64,000 bases of DNA from Marinobacter sp. THAF197a. Lineage in GTDB: Bacteria; Pseudomonadota; Gammaproteobacteria; Pseudomonadales; Oleiphilaceae. The stretch covers positions 1,860,001 through 1,924,000 of the forward strand of contig NZ_CP045324.1 of assembly GCF_009363275.1 (NCBI RefSeq), given 5' to 3'. The notes beneath the pieces were generated by a model. It ran no database searches and was not told where the DNA came from. It was given only the letters and a program-made list of their open reading frames with translations. The translations under genes were made by a program, and so were the position numbers. This document shows, piece by piece, positions 35,833-44,861 of the stretch. Positions within the stretch are counted from its first letter, which is position 1, and every line of letters begins with the position of its first letter.

Positions 35833-37968
35833 TTAGTTGACGGTTTTCTGTGGGTGTACGGTTTCCTGAATTGGCACACTCGGGGCCGCAGCCCGTATTT
35901 CGGCTTCGGACGTGAGCAGAGGAATTCTGACGGAGAAGCAAGACCCAACGCCTGGCTCACTGGTGACATCAATATTGCCGCCTAATTCCTGAATGTATTC
36001 TCTGGCCTGGTAGGCGCCAATTCCCATGCCGGTAAGGCCCTTTGTGCTCTCGAATGGTTTGAACAGCTGGCTGCGGATGAAGTCGTCGGTCATGCCAGTG
36101 CCAGTGTCCTGAATGAAGATCACAACATTGCCTTTGGCGGTTTTAAGATTGATGGATATGTCGCCGTTTGCCGGGGTTGCATCCTGGGCATTCTGCAACA
36201 GGTGGCCGAGCACGCTCCGCAGCTGTTCTTTATCCGCAGACACAAAAATGTTGTCTGGGCTGCCTTGCAGGGCAGGTGCCGGAGCCCGGTGGCTGTGATG
36301 GGCGATCAGCTCCTGGACCAGTTCGGTCAGGTTTATCGGGCTCCGGTTTTCTTCTGCCGGGCTGGAAGGTTTACGAATGTGGTCCACGAGGTTGGCCATT
36401 TTGCGTACTGCGTGGTCTGTGGTGGCGATCATGTCGTCGATAAACGCCGGGTTGTTCCGATGCTTGGGGGCGTTTTTAACCAGCAGCGACAGCTGTGCAA
36501 TCAGGGTTTTCAAGTCGTGCACCATAAATGCTGAGGCTTTACTCACAGCCTCGAACTGCATGGCCCGCGAGAGGCGGTTCTGGGCATCCATCTGGGCGAG
36601 CAGGTTACAGGTCTGTCGGGCTACCACTTTGATCAGGTCGAAGTTTTCCCAGTTCAACTCAACTTTCGAATAGGGGCGCCCCACCATGGCAACGCCGTAA
36701 AGCTCGTTGCCAAGGTACAGGGGAATGATCAGCCAGGCGTCTGGGGTGTTGGTGATGGGGTCAGGAATCTCGAGCAGGTTGTAGCTTATCGGGTCGGACC
36801 GGTATTCGTTCAGATCAATAATCCACTCCCGATCCGTGAAAAAACGGACCAGTTCCGAATCACTATCGATAATGGTGTATTTGGGCGTGGCGAGGTTCAC
36901 GCTCGCATTCAGCAGGTAGTCGCCCTGGTCGCTGCGAAGCCAGATGGCGCCAGCGTTGCTCTCCACCAGGCCTGCGAGAATTCGGATTACGCGCTCGGGC
37001 AGGGGCGGATCATTGCTCAGGTCGGCCAGTTCACGGGTCATTCTCAGCCATTCGTTCCGGTAATCGTACTTGTAGTCGAAAAAGTTCTGGCTGATGAACA
37101 CCATTAGCTTGGCCCGGATTCGCCTCGACAATAACAGGGTGACCAGAAATGCCAGGGAAACGCTGATGAACAGCACCTGCATGGCTTCGCCCCACGCTCC
37201 CCCCAGGGCGCGAACGTAGTATCCACCTACGGCAAGGAACAACAGGTACCCGCCGGCGAACAGGAAGGTGCCCACATGGAATACCGCGGAGCGCGAAAGC
37301 TGGAAATCCACAGGTTGTTTGCGGGTATTGATAATGTTGACGGCAAACAGCGGCATTAATGCAGCGTTGACGAAGCCCCTGGCATTCCAGAACGAATCGG
37401 CGACTTTGCCGAACAGCAGGGCATCGGCGTACATGAAGAAGTCAAAGGTGAAGATCGTGGCAACACCAATGCAGAGGTACTTCATGGAGGACCGGCCAAA
37501 GCCGGGGGCGTTGCGCCAGATCTGTTCCACCAGTGACAGCCCGAGCAGGGCCAGGGCGATTTGCCCGATGACTTTGGTTTTGCCATCCAGCAGGGCGAGG
37601 CCAAGGATAAATTCAAGGCTGCCCAGGGTCAGCAGGGTTGCGATCAGTATGAAGAGGGAGGCGCCAAGCACTTTTTTGAGCTGGCTGGCGAGCTTGCCCT
37701 GGCGAAAAGCGTCCCGAAGCATGGCGAACAGCAGCAGGATCCAGGCCGTATCTCTGAGCAATTCAAGCAGGTAACGTACGAAAAAGCCGGGGTGCCCCCA
37801 AAGGCTCTGGGAGACCAGGGTGCTTGCCCACAAGGTGGTGACCAACGCCGCAAGGAAGAGGGCGCGGTCAAGATCCCTTCGCAGATAACGTGTAGCGATC
37901 AGCACAGACAGCACCGCGAACAATGCTGCCGCCGCACCGTAGCTGATCACGCTGATGTCCCTGAGCAT
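35833..37968 (-). CDS. prsK: XrtA/PEP-CTERM system histidine kinase PrsK
   Basis: A 711-residue sensor kinase. About eight hydrophobic segments span residues 5-280, followed by a GAF-like region (about 320-460), the phosphoacceptor His484 in FMVHDLKT, and an ATPase domain with LLQNAQDATP (N box), DTGTGM and GMGIGAYQAREYI (G boxes). It should phosphorylate PrsR, encoded 123 bases downstream. The membrane part resembles the sensor of PrsK proteins in exosortase A loci; its signal is unknown. Upstream, 23-43 bases before the ATG, lies a repeated TTCTGTAC element. Confidence 0.94.
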   Translation of the reverse strand: MLRDISVISYGAAAALFAVLSVLIATRYLRRDLDRALFLAALVTTLWASTLVSQSLWGHPGFFVRYLLELLRDTAWILLLFAMLRDAFRQGKLASQLKKVLGASLFILIATLLTLGSLEFILGLALLDGKTKVIGQIALALLGLSLVEQIWRNAPGFGRSSMKYLCIGVATIFTFDFFMYADALLFGKVADSFWNARGFVNAALMPLFAVNIINTRKQPVDFQLSRSAVFHVGTFLFAGGYLLFLAVGGYYVRALGGAWGEAMQVLFISVSLAFLVTLLLSRRIRAKLMVFISQNFFDYKYDYRNEWLRMTRELADLSNDPPLPERVIRILAGLVESNAGAIWLRSDQGDYLLNASVNLATPKYTIIDSDSELVRFFTDREWIIDLNEYRSDPISYNLLEIPDPITNTPDAWLIIPLYLGNELYGVAMVGRPYSKVELNWENFDLIKVVARQTCNLLAQMDAQNRLSRAMQFEAVSKASAFMVHDLKTLIAQLSLLVKNAPKHRNNPAFIDDMIATTDHAVRKMANLVDHIRKPSSPAEENRSPINLTELVQELIAHHSHRAPAPALQGSPDNIFVSADKEQLRSVLGHLLQNAQDATPANGDISINLKTAKGNVVIFIQDTGTGMTDDFIRSQLFKPFESTKGLTGMGIGAYQAREYIQELGGNIDVTSEPGVGSCFSVRIPLLTSEAEIRAAAPSVPIQETVHPQKTVN

Positions 37969-37990
37969 TCGGTCTTTCCTTGAACCTGGG

Positions 37991-38011
37991 TTCTGTACTT
38001 ATTCTGTACAG
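37991..38011 (-). promoter_or_regulatory. Repeated TTCTGTAC element upstream of prsK
   Basis: On the plus strand TTCTGTAC occurs at 37991-37998 and again at 38002-38009; together they also form CTGTAC-N7-GTACAG. It lies in the 98-base gap before prsK and could be an operator. It does not have the CTGT-N8-ACAG spacing of a LexA box. Confidence 0.3.
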
Positions 38012-38066
38012 GGTAGCTCTGAACTCCCGGTTCCGTCTACGGGTATCGGCGTTTTCCCGGCCTGGT

Positions 38067-39014
38067 TCACACTGGCCGTTTGTTGTCCCGATAGTAACGG
38101 AAAATATCTTTCAACTGACGTTTGGGGGTAAATCCGAACTCCCGGGCAAAGGCCCGGCCATCAATCACCACTGGGTACTTGAAGAACGCCATCAGGTAAG
38201 TCGGGAAGCTCCTGAGGTTCAGAATTCTTGAAATCGCCTTGGGAACGACGGGTGGAATGGATGGCAGTGGAATGCGCTGGCATCCGCAAAGTTTCAGGGC
38301 CTGTTGATAGGCTACCCAATCCTGGGGGGCGACGTTGAACACGCCTTTTACGGGTTTGTTCCAGGCCAGTACGATGGCATCTGCCATGTCGTCTATGTGG
38401 ATGAATTGCATCATCGGCGAGAAGCCGGCCAGCACCGGAGCCCGGGAGCTGCCCAGCAGTGAGCTCATGGAATTTCGCACACCGGGGCCCACGATGTTGC
38501 ATGGCCGAAGAATGGTGATGTTCAGCTCCGGATAGCGCCAGAGGTAAATGTTGGCCAGGTTCTCCAGTTCCACGGAATCCACAAGATCCGCGCTCAGGCC
38601 CGCGCTTTTGAGGGGGGCGGATTCGTCAATCAGGGCCGGGTTGTAGGCGACGGCGCCGTATACGTGGTAAGTGGAGAGAACAATCACCCGGCGAATACCG
38701 TACTTCTGGGAAAGATCCAGCAACTTCTGGGTGCCCAGCACGTTGGCGTTATAACGGCGCATGCGGGTGAGCTGGCTGGACAGTATCCGGCCCAGGTGGA
38801 TCACGCCGTCAAACTGATATCGCCTGAACAGGTCCTCGAAAACCCGCTTGTTGAAGTCGATGCAATAGCTGGGGATGTCATCTCCGAGGTACACCTGCTC
38901 ACGGAAATCGACGGCGACCAGGTCGCAGGTTTCCTTGAGGCGGCTGATGACCTGTTGAGCCAGGGCGCCGGCGGCACCAGTCACGAGGATGTGGGGTCTG
39001 CGTTTGGTGGTCAT
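38067..39014 (-). CDS. NAD-dependent epimerase/short-chain dehydrogenase family protein
   Basis: A 315-residue extended-SDR protein. The nucleotide-binding motif ILVTGAAGALAQQV is near residue 9, VIHLGRI marks the next strand, and LSTYHVYG precedes the region where YxxxK is expected. That catalytic motif is not clear (LENLANIY appears instead), so activity may differ from classical epimerases. RPCNIVGPG and FIHIDDMADAI are typical of the extended SDR fold. It overlaps the upstream acyltransferase gene by one base (TGATG), so the two work together, perhaps in lipid or surface-glycan metabolism. Confidence 0.8.
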   Translation of the reverse strand: MTTKRRPHILVTGAAGALAQQVISRLKETCDLVAVDFREQVYLGDDIPSYCIDFNKRVFEDLFRRYQFDGVIHLGRILSSQLTRMRRYNANVLGTQKLLDLSQKYGIRRVIVLSTYHVYGAVAYNPALIDESAPLKSAGLSADLVDSVELENLANIYLWRYPELNITILRPCNIVGPGVRNSMSSLLGSSRAPVLAGFSPMMQFIHIDDMADAIVLAWNKPVKGVFNVAPQDWVAYQQALKLCGCQRIPLPSIPPVVPKAISRILNLRSFPTYLMAFFKYPVVIDGRAFAREFGFTPKRQLKDIFRYYRDNKRPV

Positions 39015-39829
39015 CAGAACAGCCTTTTCCTTTCACTAAGCCCTTTGTCGATCAATCGGCTGATTTCAGCCTTGACGGCTTCCACCCGCTCGGTCACCTG
39101 TTCTTCCGGGATTTCGGTATTGTCGAAATGCATGGGTGGGCCGAAGTTCAGGTGTACCTTGGCCGGAAGAATCACGGGCAGTGCCACCGGAACGTAGGGC
39201 ACGCCCAGTGCATTGGCCAGTGGCTTTATATTGGCAATGGCAGGGATGGTTTCCTCGCAACCCACCACACCTACCGGAACAATCGTCGCGTTGTATTTCA
39301 TTGCCAAATGCATGAAGCCGTTACCGAAGCGCTTGAGCTGGTAACGGTCACGGTACAGTTTGCCGGAGCCGCGAACCCCTTCGGGGAAGACGATCACCGC
39401 TTCATTGTTCTCCAGCATCTTGGCGCAATTGACCGGGTCCCCAAGAACGGCACCCATCTCATTGAGCAGGTTGCCCAGCCAGGGCACGGTGGGAAAGAAC
39501 CGCTCGATCATGGCCCGGGGAATGCGGGGGTTGTCTTTTCGTGATGCCAAAGCATAGCCGATAAGGAGGCCATCCAGGGGGAGCTGGCCGGAATGGTTGG
39601 CAATGATCAGAACCGGGCCTTCGGCGGGCACATTGTCAACGCCAGAGGCCTGAACACGAAAGTACTTCTCGTAGATCTGCCGGGTAAGGGAGAAGCCGTA
39701 CTTGATGGCCTCGTTGTTATAACCCCAGGGGTCGTAGCCCAGGGAGCCGATTGGCTTGCGTATTCGCTCTATCTGCTGGTCCAGTTCGGCTGGTACCAGC
39801 CTGGATTTGAGAAACGATGCCAGGCCCAT
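39014..39829 (-). CDS. PlsC-type lysophospholipid acyltransferase family protein
   Basis: A 271-residue acyltransferase. The catalytic block is a variant, ANHSGQLPLD near residue 77: His is present but the usual H-x4-D aspartate is spaced H-S-G-Q-L-P-L-D. A second block VFPEGVRGSGK (near 148) matches the FPEGTRS motif, and TIVPVGVVG follows. Such proteins transfer acyl chains to lysophosphatidate or related acceptors at the inner membrane. It is translationally coupled to the SDR gene. A mutarotase gene ends 39 bases upstream. Confidence 0.83.
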   Translation of the reverse strand: MGLASFLKSRLVPAELDQQIERIRKPIGSLGYDPWGYNNEAIKYGFSLTRQIYEKYFRVQASGVDNVPAEGPVLIIANHSGQLPLDGLLIGYALASRKDNPRIPRAMIERFFPTVPWLGNLLNEMGAVLGDPVNCAKMLENNEAVIVFPEGVRGSGKLYRDRYQLKRFGNGFMHLAMKYNATIVPVGVVGCEETIPAIANIKPLANALGVPYVPVALPVILPAKVHLNFGPPMHFDNTEIPEEQVTERVEAVKAEISRLIDKGLSERKRLF

Positions 39830-39868
39830 GCCTGCTCCCTGTCTGATGGATTTGGATTTTCGGCGCCG

Positions 39869-40789
39869 TTAGATGCGGCCGATCAGTACACCCAGAGTGT
39901 GGCTCTGGCCCTCATTCAACACCCGATAATCGCCCGCGGCATTGGCTGTTTCGACACACAGCATTTTTTGCCAGCCATTGCCGGGGAAGTCCGAAAGCCG
40001 GGCAGATTTGTCCGGGCCGGGATTCCACACCACGGTCGAATCACTGCCCACCGAGGTCAGCTTGCGTTTGCCAAGCGGTGTCACCACTGTAAGGGGCTCG
40101 CCGGATTCATAGATTCTGTCGGTTTCACCCTCGAAATAGACCGGGCCTTCCTGAGTGCAATACTCCCAGTCTTTCAGGGTGTCTATGTACTGACTGTTGC
40201 CAAGGCCAAGCACGCGGGTGCGGCTGATGTCAGCGGTTGGTAAATAGGTGTGCAGCGCCTGGCTGAACGCCAGTGGCTGGCGTGAGAGGTTGGTGGTGGT
40301 CAGTGCAACCTGGCAACCCCTGACCGAGAAACTGAACGTGGCCAGCACCAGTGCGTGGCCATCCCATTGCTCGGCGAAATCCTCGTTGGCATTCAGGGAC
40401 AGGCTGATCTCCACTTCATGGGCACTCTCGCGCACATCTTCCAGGCGCCACAGGGCGGTGCGGACGAAACCGTGAGCAGTCGGTTCATGAACCCGCTTAC
40501 GGATTTCCGGCGGGTTTTTGGCTGGGTCGCCAAACCAGGGCCAGCAAATTGGAATGCCGCCCCGGATTGGCCGGCCCGGTTGGAATTTGGCCAGCTCACT
40601 CAGCCACAGCCAATTGTTCTGGTCCCGTGGGGAAAAGTGAGTCAGGTGTGCGCCTTGGAGGAAAATAGTGGCCTGAAACAGAGGATGGTGCACCTCCAGG
40701 GCCTCAAGCTGGCCGATGGTTTGCCAGCGGGTGAACGACCATTGTCCCGGTGTAACCGAGACCGGTGGTTTGTTACTGCTTTCAGACAT
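39869..40789 (-). CDS. D-hexose-6-phosphate mutarotase family protein (YeaD-like)
   Basis: A 306-residue aldose-1-epimerase-like beta protein. Landmarks are FLQGAHLTHFSPR, PIRGGIPICWPWFGD, HGFVRTALWRLE with the conserved His, ALHTYLPTADISR and LCVETANA near the end, as in the YeaD group. The family interconverts the anomers of hexose 6-phosphates. The start ATG 40789 follows AAGGAAG; the frame extends 31 residues further upstream but that part has no homologous character. It diverges from the oxygenase gene across a 123-base gap. Confidence 0.88.
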   Translation of the reverse strand: MSESSNKPPVSVTPGQWSFTRWQTIGQLEALEVHHPLFQATIFLQGAHLTHFSPRDQNNWLWLSELAKFQPGRPIRGGIPICWPWFGDPAKNPPEIRKRVHEPTAHGFVRTALWRLEDVRESAHEVEISLSLNANEDFAEQWDGHALVLATFSFSVRGCQVALTTTNLSRQPLAFSQALHTYLPTADISRTRVLGLGNSQYIDTLKDWEYCTQEGPVYFEGETDRIYESGEPLTVVTPLGKRKLTSVGSDSTVVWNPGPDKSARLSDFPGNGWQKMLCVETANAAGDYRVLNEGQSHTLGVLIGRI

Positions 40790-40912
40790 GGCGTGCGACG
40801 ACTTCCTTTGCGATGACTTCCTTAAGGGTATCTGCTTACCAAGAGAGTAAATTAAATCCGCCGCGCCGGCGAGTTTGATCATACAATAGCCTAAAATTCA
40901 GGGGGTGTATTG

Positions 40913-41674
40913 ATGGATTCTGATAGCCAGAGCGCGGTTATTGTTCCACTGCCGGAGCCTCGGCTCGAACATGGCCAGGGACATTTCGATCAGGTAGTGG
41001 GCGAGGGCTCGCTGGCGGGCACTGCGGGCGCGCACGATGTTGATCGCGTTGACGCAAGGTGGCTGGATCAATTGGCGGATGGCTTGAGCGAGCACGCCTG
41101 GCTTGAGCTGGATCTTGCTGATCGCCTGCCGGAGGGCTTGGTGCCGGCCCTGCTCAATGAGGTGAAGATTCTCGAACGCACCGAAGCGATGAGCCGGGCT
41201 GGTATCGGGCGTGGAGCGGATCTGGTGAAGGATCGCAGCGTTCGGCGAGACAGTATTGCCTGGCTGGAAGGGTTCACCGAACCGCAGGCAAGTCTTTTCA
41301 GGTTTCTGGACCAGTTGATGGCTGGCCTCAATCAAAGGCTGTTTCTCGGGCTTAAACGGTATGAAGCGCATTATGCGACCTATCAGGCCGGCGACTTTTA
41401 CAAGTGCCACCTCGACAGCTTTCGCGGGCGAGCCTCCCGGATGATCAGCCTAGTGCTTTACCTGAATGACGACTGGGGCCTGGAAGACGGCGGCGAATTG
41501 CAGGTGTTCAGCCCACGGGAAGAGGATAGGGCGATTGGCCTTGTGCGCCCGGAAGCTGGCCGTGCCGTACTCTTCCTGAGCGAGGAAGTGCCCCATGAGG
41601 TGCTGCCGGCAAGGCGAACCCGTCATAGCATTGCCTGCTGGTTTCGGCAGGATGAAGTGCTCTTGCCGCTCTAG
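40913..41674 (+). CDS. 2OG-Fe(II) oxygenase (prolyl-4-hydroxylase-like)
   Basis: A 253-residue protein. The iron-binding HxD is in FYKCHLDSF near residue 167, the distal His in EEVPHEVLPA near 229, and the 2-oxoglutarate-binding Arg probably in RTRHSIACWF; LYLNDDWGLEDGGELQVF lies between them as in prolyl-4-hydroxylase-type enzymes. The N-terminal 70 residues are less conserved in appearance. Substrate unknown. ATG 40913 follows GGGGGTG; a TTG directly before it is not needed. The SRP RNA gene follows. Confidence 0.82.
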   Translation: MDSDSQSAVIVPLPEPRLEHGQGHFDQVVGEGSLAGTAGAHDVDRVDARWLDQLADGLSEHAWLELDLADRLPEGLVPALLNEVKILERTEAMSRAGIGRGADLVKDRSVRRDSIAWLEGFTEPQASLFRFLDQLMAGLNQRLFLGLKRYEAHYATYQAGDFYKCHLDSFRGRASRMISLVLYLNDDWGLEDGGELQVFSPREEDRAIGLVRPEAGRAVLFLSEEVPHEVLPARRTRHSIACWFRQDEVLLPL

Positions 41675-41678
41675 GCCG

Positions 41679-41707
41679 TTGTAGTCCTTATATCCTTCTG
41701 ATAATAT
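41679..41707 (+). promoter_or_regulatory. Sigma-70 promoter of the SRP RNA gene
   Basis: TTGTAG at 41679-41684, a 17-base spacer and TAATAT at 41702-41707, followed by the GC-rich stretch GCGCGCCGC, which looks like the discriminator of stringently controlled stable-RNA promoters. Transcription would start near 41714, leaving a leader of about 34 bases to be removed from the SRP RNA. The -35 overlaps the space just after the oxygenase stop. Confidence 0.75.
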
Positions 41708-41747
41708 GCGCGCCGCTTTCGGGGTAAAAGTCCCGGAACGCCGTTAT

Positions 41748-41857
41748 GGTGGCCCCATTGGTGCCCCCGCAACATGAAACCGTGAACCCGGTCAGGCCCG
41801 GAAGGGAGCAGCCGAAGCGGTGGATGTGTGTGCCGGGGGATTGCTGATGGGGTCACC
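41748..41857 (+). ncRNA. ffs: Bacterial small signal recognition particle RNA (4.5S RNA)
   Basis: The apical loop signature GGTCAGGCCCGGAAGGGAGC followed by AGCCGAAGC, and the internal loop partner GTGTGCCGGGG, match the Ffh-binding domain of 4.5S RNA. The ends pair: GGTGGCCCCAT with ATGGGGTCACC. It binds Ffh to target membrane proteins to the Sec translocon. The ends given are those of the terminal helix. No T-rich terminator follows directly. Confidence 0.93.
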
Positions 41858-41971
41858 CCCAGATTTCCCTCCCCTTTGTCCTTGAAACAGCGTTCCCTGA
41901 AACAACTTTTCTTCTTTAGAATCACGGTCCATGCTAAGGTTAGGCTCGATTTTCTGAGTAGTTGAAGGATC

Positions 41972-43876
41972 ATGAGCTATCAGGTTTTAGCCCGAAAATG
42001 GCGCCCCCGAACCTTTGAGGACATGGTGGGGCAGGAGCATGTGCTTCAGGCACTGGTGCATGCGCTTGAGCACCAGAGGCTGCATCACGCCTACCTGTTT
42101 ACCGGCACCCGGGGCGTGGGTAAAACCACCATCGGTCGATTGCTGGCCCGTTGCCTTAATTGCGAAACAGGCATTACCGCCAATCCGTGTGGCAAGTGTG
42201 GCAGTTGCCAGGAAATCCTGGAAGGGCGGTTTGTTGACCTGATCGAGATCGATGCGGCCTCCCGCACCGGTGTTGACGATATGCGTGAACTGACAGACAA
42301 CGTTCAGTACGCTCCCAGTCGCGGCCGCTACAAGGTATACCTCATCGATGAGGTACACATGCTTACCAACCAGTCCTTCAATGCCTTCCTGAAGACCCTG
42401 GAAGAGCCGCCCGAGCACGTAAAATTCCTTCTGGCTACGACCGATCCCCAGAAACTGCCGGTGACGGTGCTATCCCGTTGTTTGCAGTTCAACCTGAAGC
42501 GGATGACACCGGAACACATCGTAGGCCACCTCAAGCACGTACTGACCGAAGAGCAGATTCCCTTTGAAGAACCAGCGCTCTGGCTGCTTGCTCGGGCGGC
42601 TGACGGCAGTATGCGTGATGCCTTGAGTCTGACCGACCAGGCGATTGCCTTTGGCAACCAGAACCTGGCCGCCAGTGATGTCAGCAATATGCTGGGCACC
42701 ATTGATCAGCGCGACATTGAGCGCATAGTTGCAACGCTGGTTGAGCGGGATGGCCCCGGTTTGCTGGCGGAGATCAGCCGCATTTCAGATTTTGCGCCGG
42801 ATTACGCGGTCATTCTTGCGGATCTGCTATCACTCTTTCACCGGGTCACCATGGAACAGGTGGTGCCGGGCAGCGCCGACAATGCCCTGGGGGATGCCGC
42901 CCAGGTTCAGTCACTGGCAAAACAGTTGAGCGCGGAAGACGCCCAGCTGTTCTATCAGGCGGCATTGATGGGCCGGAAAGATCTGTCGATCACACCCGAT
43001 GCCCGTATGGGGTTTGAAATGACCCTGCTCCGGATGTTGGCTTTCCGGCCGGGGGCTGATCGCCGTGAGCCGCCAACCATTGCCTCTGGTGGCAATGAGG
43101 GCCAGGCGCGCGCCGAACCGGAACCAGACCCTGCGCCAGCTCAAAGCCAAAAGCCTGCACCGGTAACTGAGCAGGCGCCAATGCCCGCGCAGAATCCTGA
43201 GCCGGTGCAAGAGCCGCGGCCGATTCCAGAATCGGCGCAGGCACACCGTCCAGCCGAGGCTGACTCGGCAGAACCGGAACCCGCGCCGCCCATGATGGAT
43301 GCTCCACCCTGGGATCCAGACCCCAGCGACCCGGCTCTGAGCGCGGAGGCTGAAGAACCAGAGACTTTGGTGAGTAATATTGCACTTGAGCCCACCGAAC
43401 CGCCGGTATTTGAGGAAGCCCAACCTCAAGGCCCGGTGGAACCGGAAGTTGAGCCGGTTGTCGAAGCTCAAGAGCCAGTAACCGCTGACGGATTTGTATG
43501 GGAACGGGATTTTCGCCAATTGGACATTAATGGCATGCCCGGGAACCTCGCCAGTTACAGTGCCATGGCGATGGACGGGCAAACCGTGGTGTTAACCCTG
43601 GATGAAGGTCACGCCCGGCTGCTGAATGCGCGCCATGAAGAAAAAATACTGGCGGCCTTGAGATCGCGCTTCGGTGATGCCACTTCACTGAGAATAGAGC
43701 AGGGTGAGCCAGGGCTTCATACCCCGGCCGCCTGGGAAGAACGCCAGCGGGCGGCCAGGCAGAAGGCGGCCGAACAGGCCATCCGTCAGGACCCGGTGGT
43801 AAAAAGTATCGTTGAAAGATTTGAAGGGCGGGTCGTTGAAGAAAGTATCCGCCCCATAGAGACAGGCAGGAGATAA
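41972..43876 (+). CDS. dnaX: DNA polymerase III subunits gamma/tau
   Basis: A 634-residue clamp-loader ATPase. Walker A GTRGVGKT (45-52), zinc-binding cysteines 64, 73, 76 and 79, Walker B LIDEVHML, and the sensor SRCLQF. After about residue 365 comes a long Pro/Glu/Ala-rich linker and then the tau C-terminal domain that contacts the alpha subunit and DnaB. I see no A-AAA-AAG slippery site with a downstream hairpin at the domain-III boundary, so a separate gamma form made by frameshifting is not evident. ATG 41972 follows GAAGGA. It precedes ybaB and recR in the standard order. Confidence 0.97.
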   Translation: MSYQVLARKWRPRTFEDMVGQEHVLQALVHALEHQRLHHAYLFTGTRGVGKTTIGRLLARCLNCETGITANPCGKCGSCQEILEGRFVDLIEIDAASRTGVDDMRELTDNVQYAPSRGRYKVYLIDEVHMLTNQSFNAFLKTLEEPPEHVKFLLATTDPQKLPVTVLSRCLQFNLKRMTPEHIVGHLKHVLTEEQIPFEEPALWLLARAADGSMRDALSLTDQAIAFGNQNLAASDVSNMLGTIDQRDIERIVATLVERDGPGLLAEISRISDFAPDYAVILADLLSLFHRVTMEQVVPGSADNALGDAAQVQSLAKQLSAEDAQLFYQAALMGRKDLSITPDARMGFEMTLLRMLAFRPGADRREPPTIASGGNEGQARAEPEPDPAPAQSQKPAPVTEQAPMPAQNPEPVQEPRPIPESAQAHRPAEADSAEPEPAPPMMDAPPWDPDPSDPALSAEAEEPETLVSNIALEPTEPPVFEEAQPQGPVEPEVEPVVEAQEPVTADGFVWERDFRQLDINGMPGNLASYSAMAMDGQTVVLTLDEGHARLLNARHEEKILAALRSRFGDATSLRIEQGEPGLHTPAAWEERQRAARQKAAEQAIRQDPVVKSIVERFEGRVVEESIRPIETGRR

Positions 43877-43880
43877 ACAC

Positions 43881-44204
43881 ATGATGAATAACATGGGCGA
43901 CCTGATGAAAAAGGCGCAGCAGATGCAGGAGCAGATGCAGAAGGCCCAGGAAGAGATTGCAAAGGCGGAAGTTACAGGCGAGTCCGGTGCCGGCCTGGTC
44001 AAAGTGACCATGAACGGTCGCCACGACGTTCGCAAGGTAGACATTGATCCGTCGCTGCTGTCTGAAGACAAAGAGATTCTTGAAGATCTGTTGGCAGCGG
44101 CCGTTAACGATGCCGTTCGCCGTGTTGAGGCAAATCAGAAAGAAAAGATGTCTGGCATGATGTCCGGAATGGGTGTGCCCCCCGGATTCAAGATGCCGTT
44201 CTGA
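43881..44204 (+). CDS. ybaB: YbaB/EbfC family nucleoid-associated protein
   Basis: A 107-residue small basic/acidic protein with MGDLMKKAQQMQEQMQKAQ at the start (coiled helix) and VKVTMNGRHDVRKVDIDPSL, which are hallmark sequences of the family. It forms a DNA-binding dimer. It begins four bases after dnaX and precedes recR, the conserved dnaX-ybaB-recR order. The C-terminal Met/Gly-rich tail (SGMMSGMGVPPGF) is common in Pseudomonas-like relatives. Confidence 0.96.
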   Translation: MMNNMGDLMKKAQQMQEQMQKAQEEIAKAEVTGESGAGLVKVTMNGRHDVRKVDIDPSLLSEDKEILEDLLAAAVNDAVRRVEANQKEKMSGMMSGMGVPPGFKMPF

Positions 44205-44242
44205 ACCTGGCCCCGGCCCGCCATAGTCTTTGAGGAGCGTTC

Positions 44243-44845
44243 ATGGCATTCAGCCCCCTGGTTGATGAATTGGTTGAATCTCTCCGGTGCTTGCCCGGAG
44301 TTGGTCAGAAAACAGCACAGCGCATGGCATTTCATCTGCTGGAGCGGGGCCGCTCCGGCGGCACCCGGCTAGCCGGTGCCCTGAGCCAGGCCATGGACGG
44401 TGTGCGTCGTTGTAACAGCTGTCAGAATTTCTCCGACACCGAAATCTGCCATATCTGCGAGAAGCCTGAAAGGCGCACCGGCACCCTTTGCGTTGTGGAA
44501 AGTCCTTCTGACTTGCTTGCCATCGAACAGGCCGGCGATTATCGGGGCAGTTATTTCGTGCTGATGGGGCACTTGTCGCCGATTGATGGCGTGGGCCCGG
44601 AAGAAATCGGTATTGAACGGTTGCTACAGCGGGTGCGCGAAGAAGGCGTGACCGAACTGATCCTGGCGACCAATCCCACCGTCGAAGGCGAGGCAACTGC
44701 CCACTACATCGCCGACCGCCTGGATGGCCAGAATATCCTGATCACCCGTCTGGCCCATGGCATCCCGGTGGGTGGCGAGCTGGGCTATGTAGACGGCTTT
44801 ACACTTACCCATGCATTCCGGGGCCGCAAGCCCCTGTCTGAATAA
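44243..44845 (+). CDS. recR: Recombination mediator protein RecR
   Basis: A 200-residue protein. Helix-hairpin-helix region CLPGVGQKTAQRMAFHLLE at the start, a four-cysteine zinc finger (CNSCQNFSDTEICHIC region, residues about 54-69), a Toprim domain with CVVESPSDLLAIE, and the C-terminal Walker-B-like segment GELGYVDGFTL. It works with RecF/RecO to load RecA at single-stranded gaps. Full length for the family; ATG 44243 follows GAGGAGCG. Confidence 0.97.
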   Translation: MAFSPLVDELVESLRCLPGVGQKTAQRMAFHLLERGRSGGTRLAGALSQAMDGVRRCNSCQNFSDTEICHICEKPERRTGTLCVVESPSDLLAIEQAGDYRGSYFVLMGHLSPIDGVGPEEIGIERLLQRVREEGVTELILATNPTVEGEATAHYIADRLDGQNILITRLAHGIPVGGELGYVDGFTLTHAFRGRKPLSE

Positions 44846-44861
44846 CGTCTCAGGTTCCTTC

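Noticed and set aside
37991..38011. LexA (SOS) box upstream of prsK
   Set aside because: CTGT and ACAG halves are 11 bases apart instead of 8.
38030..38100. Hairpin GGCC-GGCC at the end of the SDR gene as a terminator
   Set aside because: Short, imperfect stem without a T-run on either strand.
43641..43646. A-run in dnaX as a programmed frameshift site
   Set aside because: It lies near the end of the gene, is not an A-AAA-AAG heptamer in frame, and has no clear downstream hairpin, unlike the E. coli gamma-producing site.
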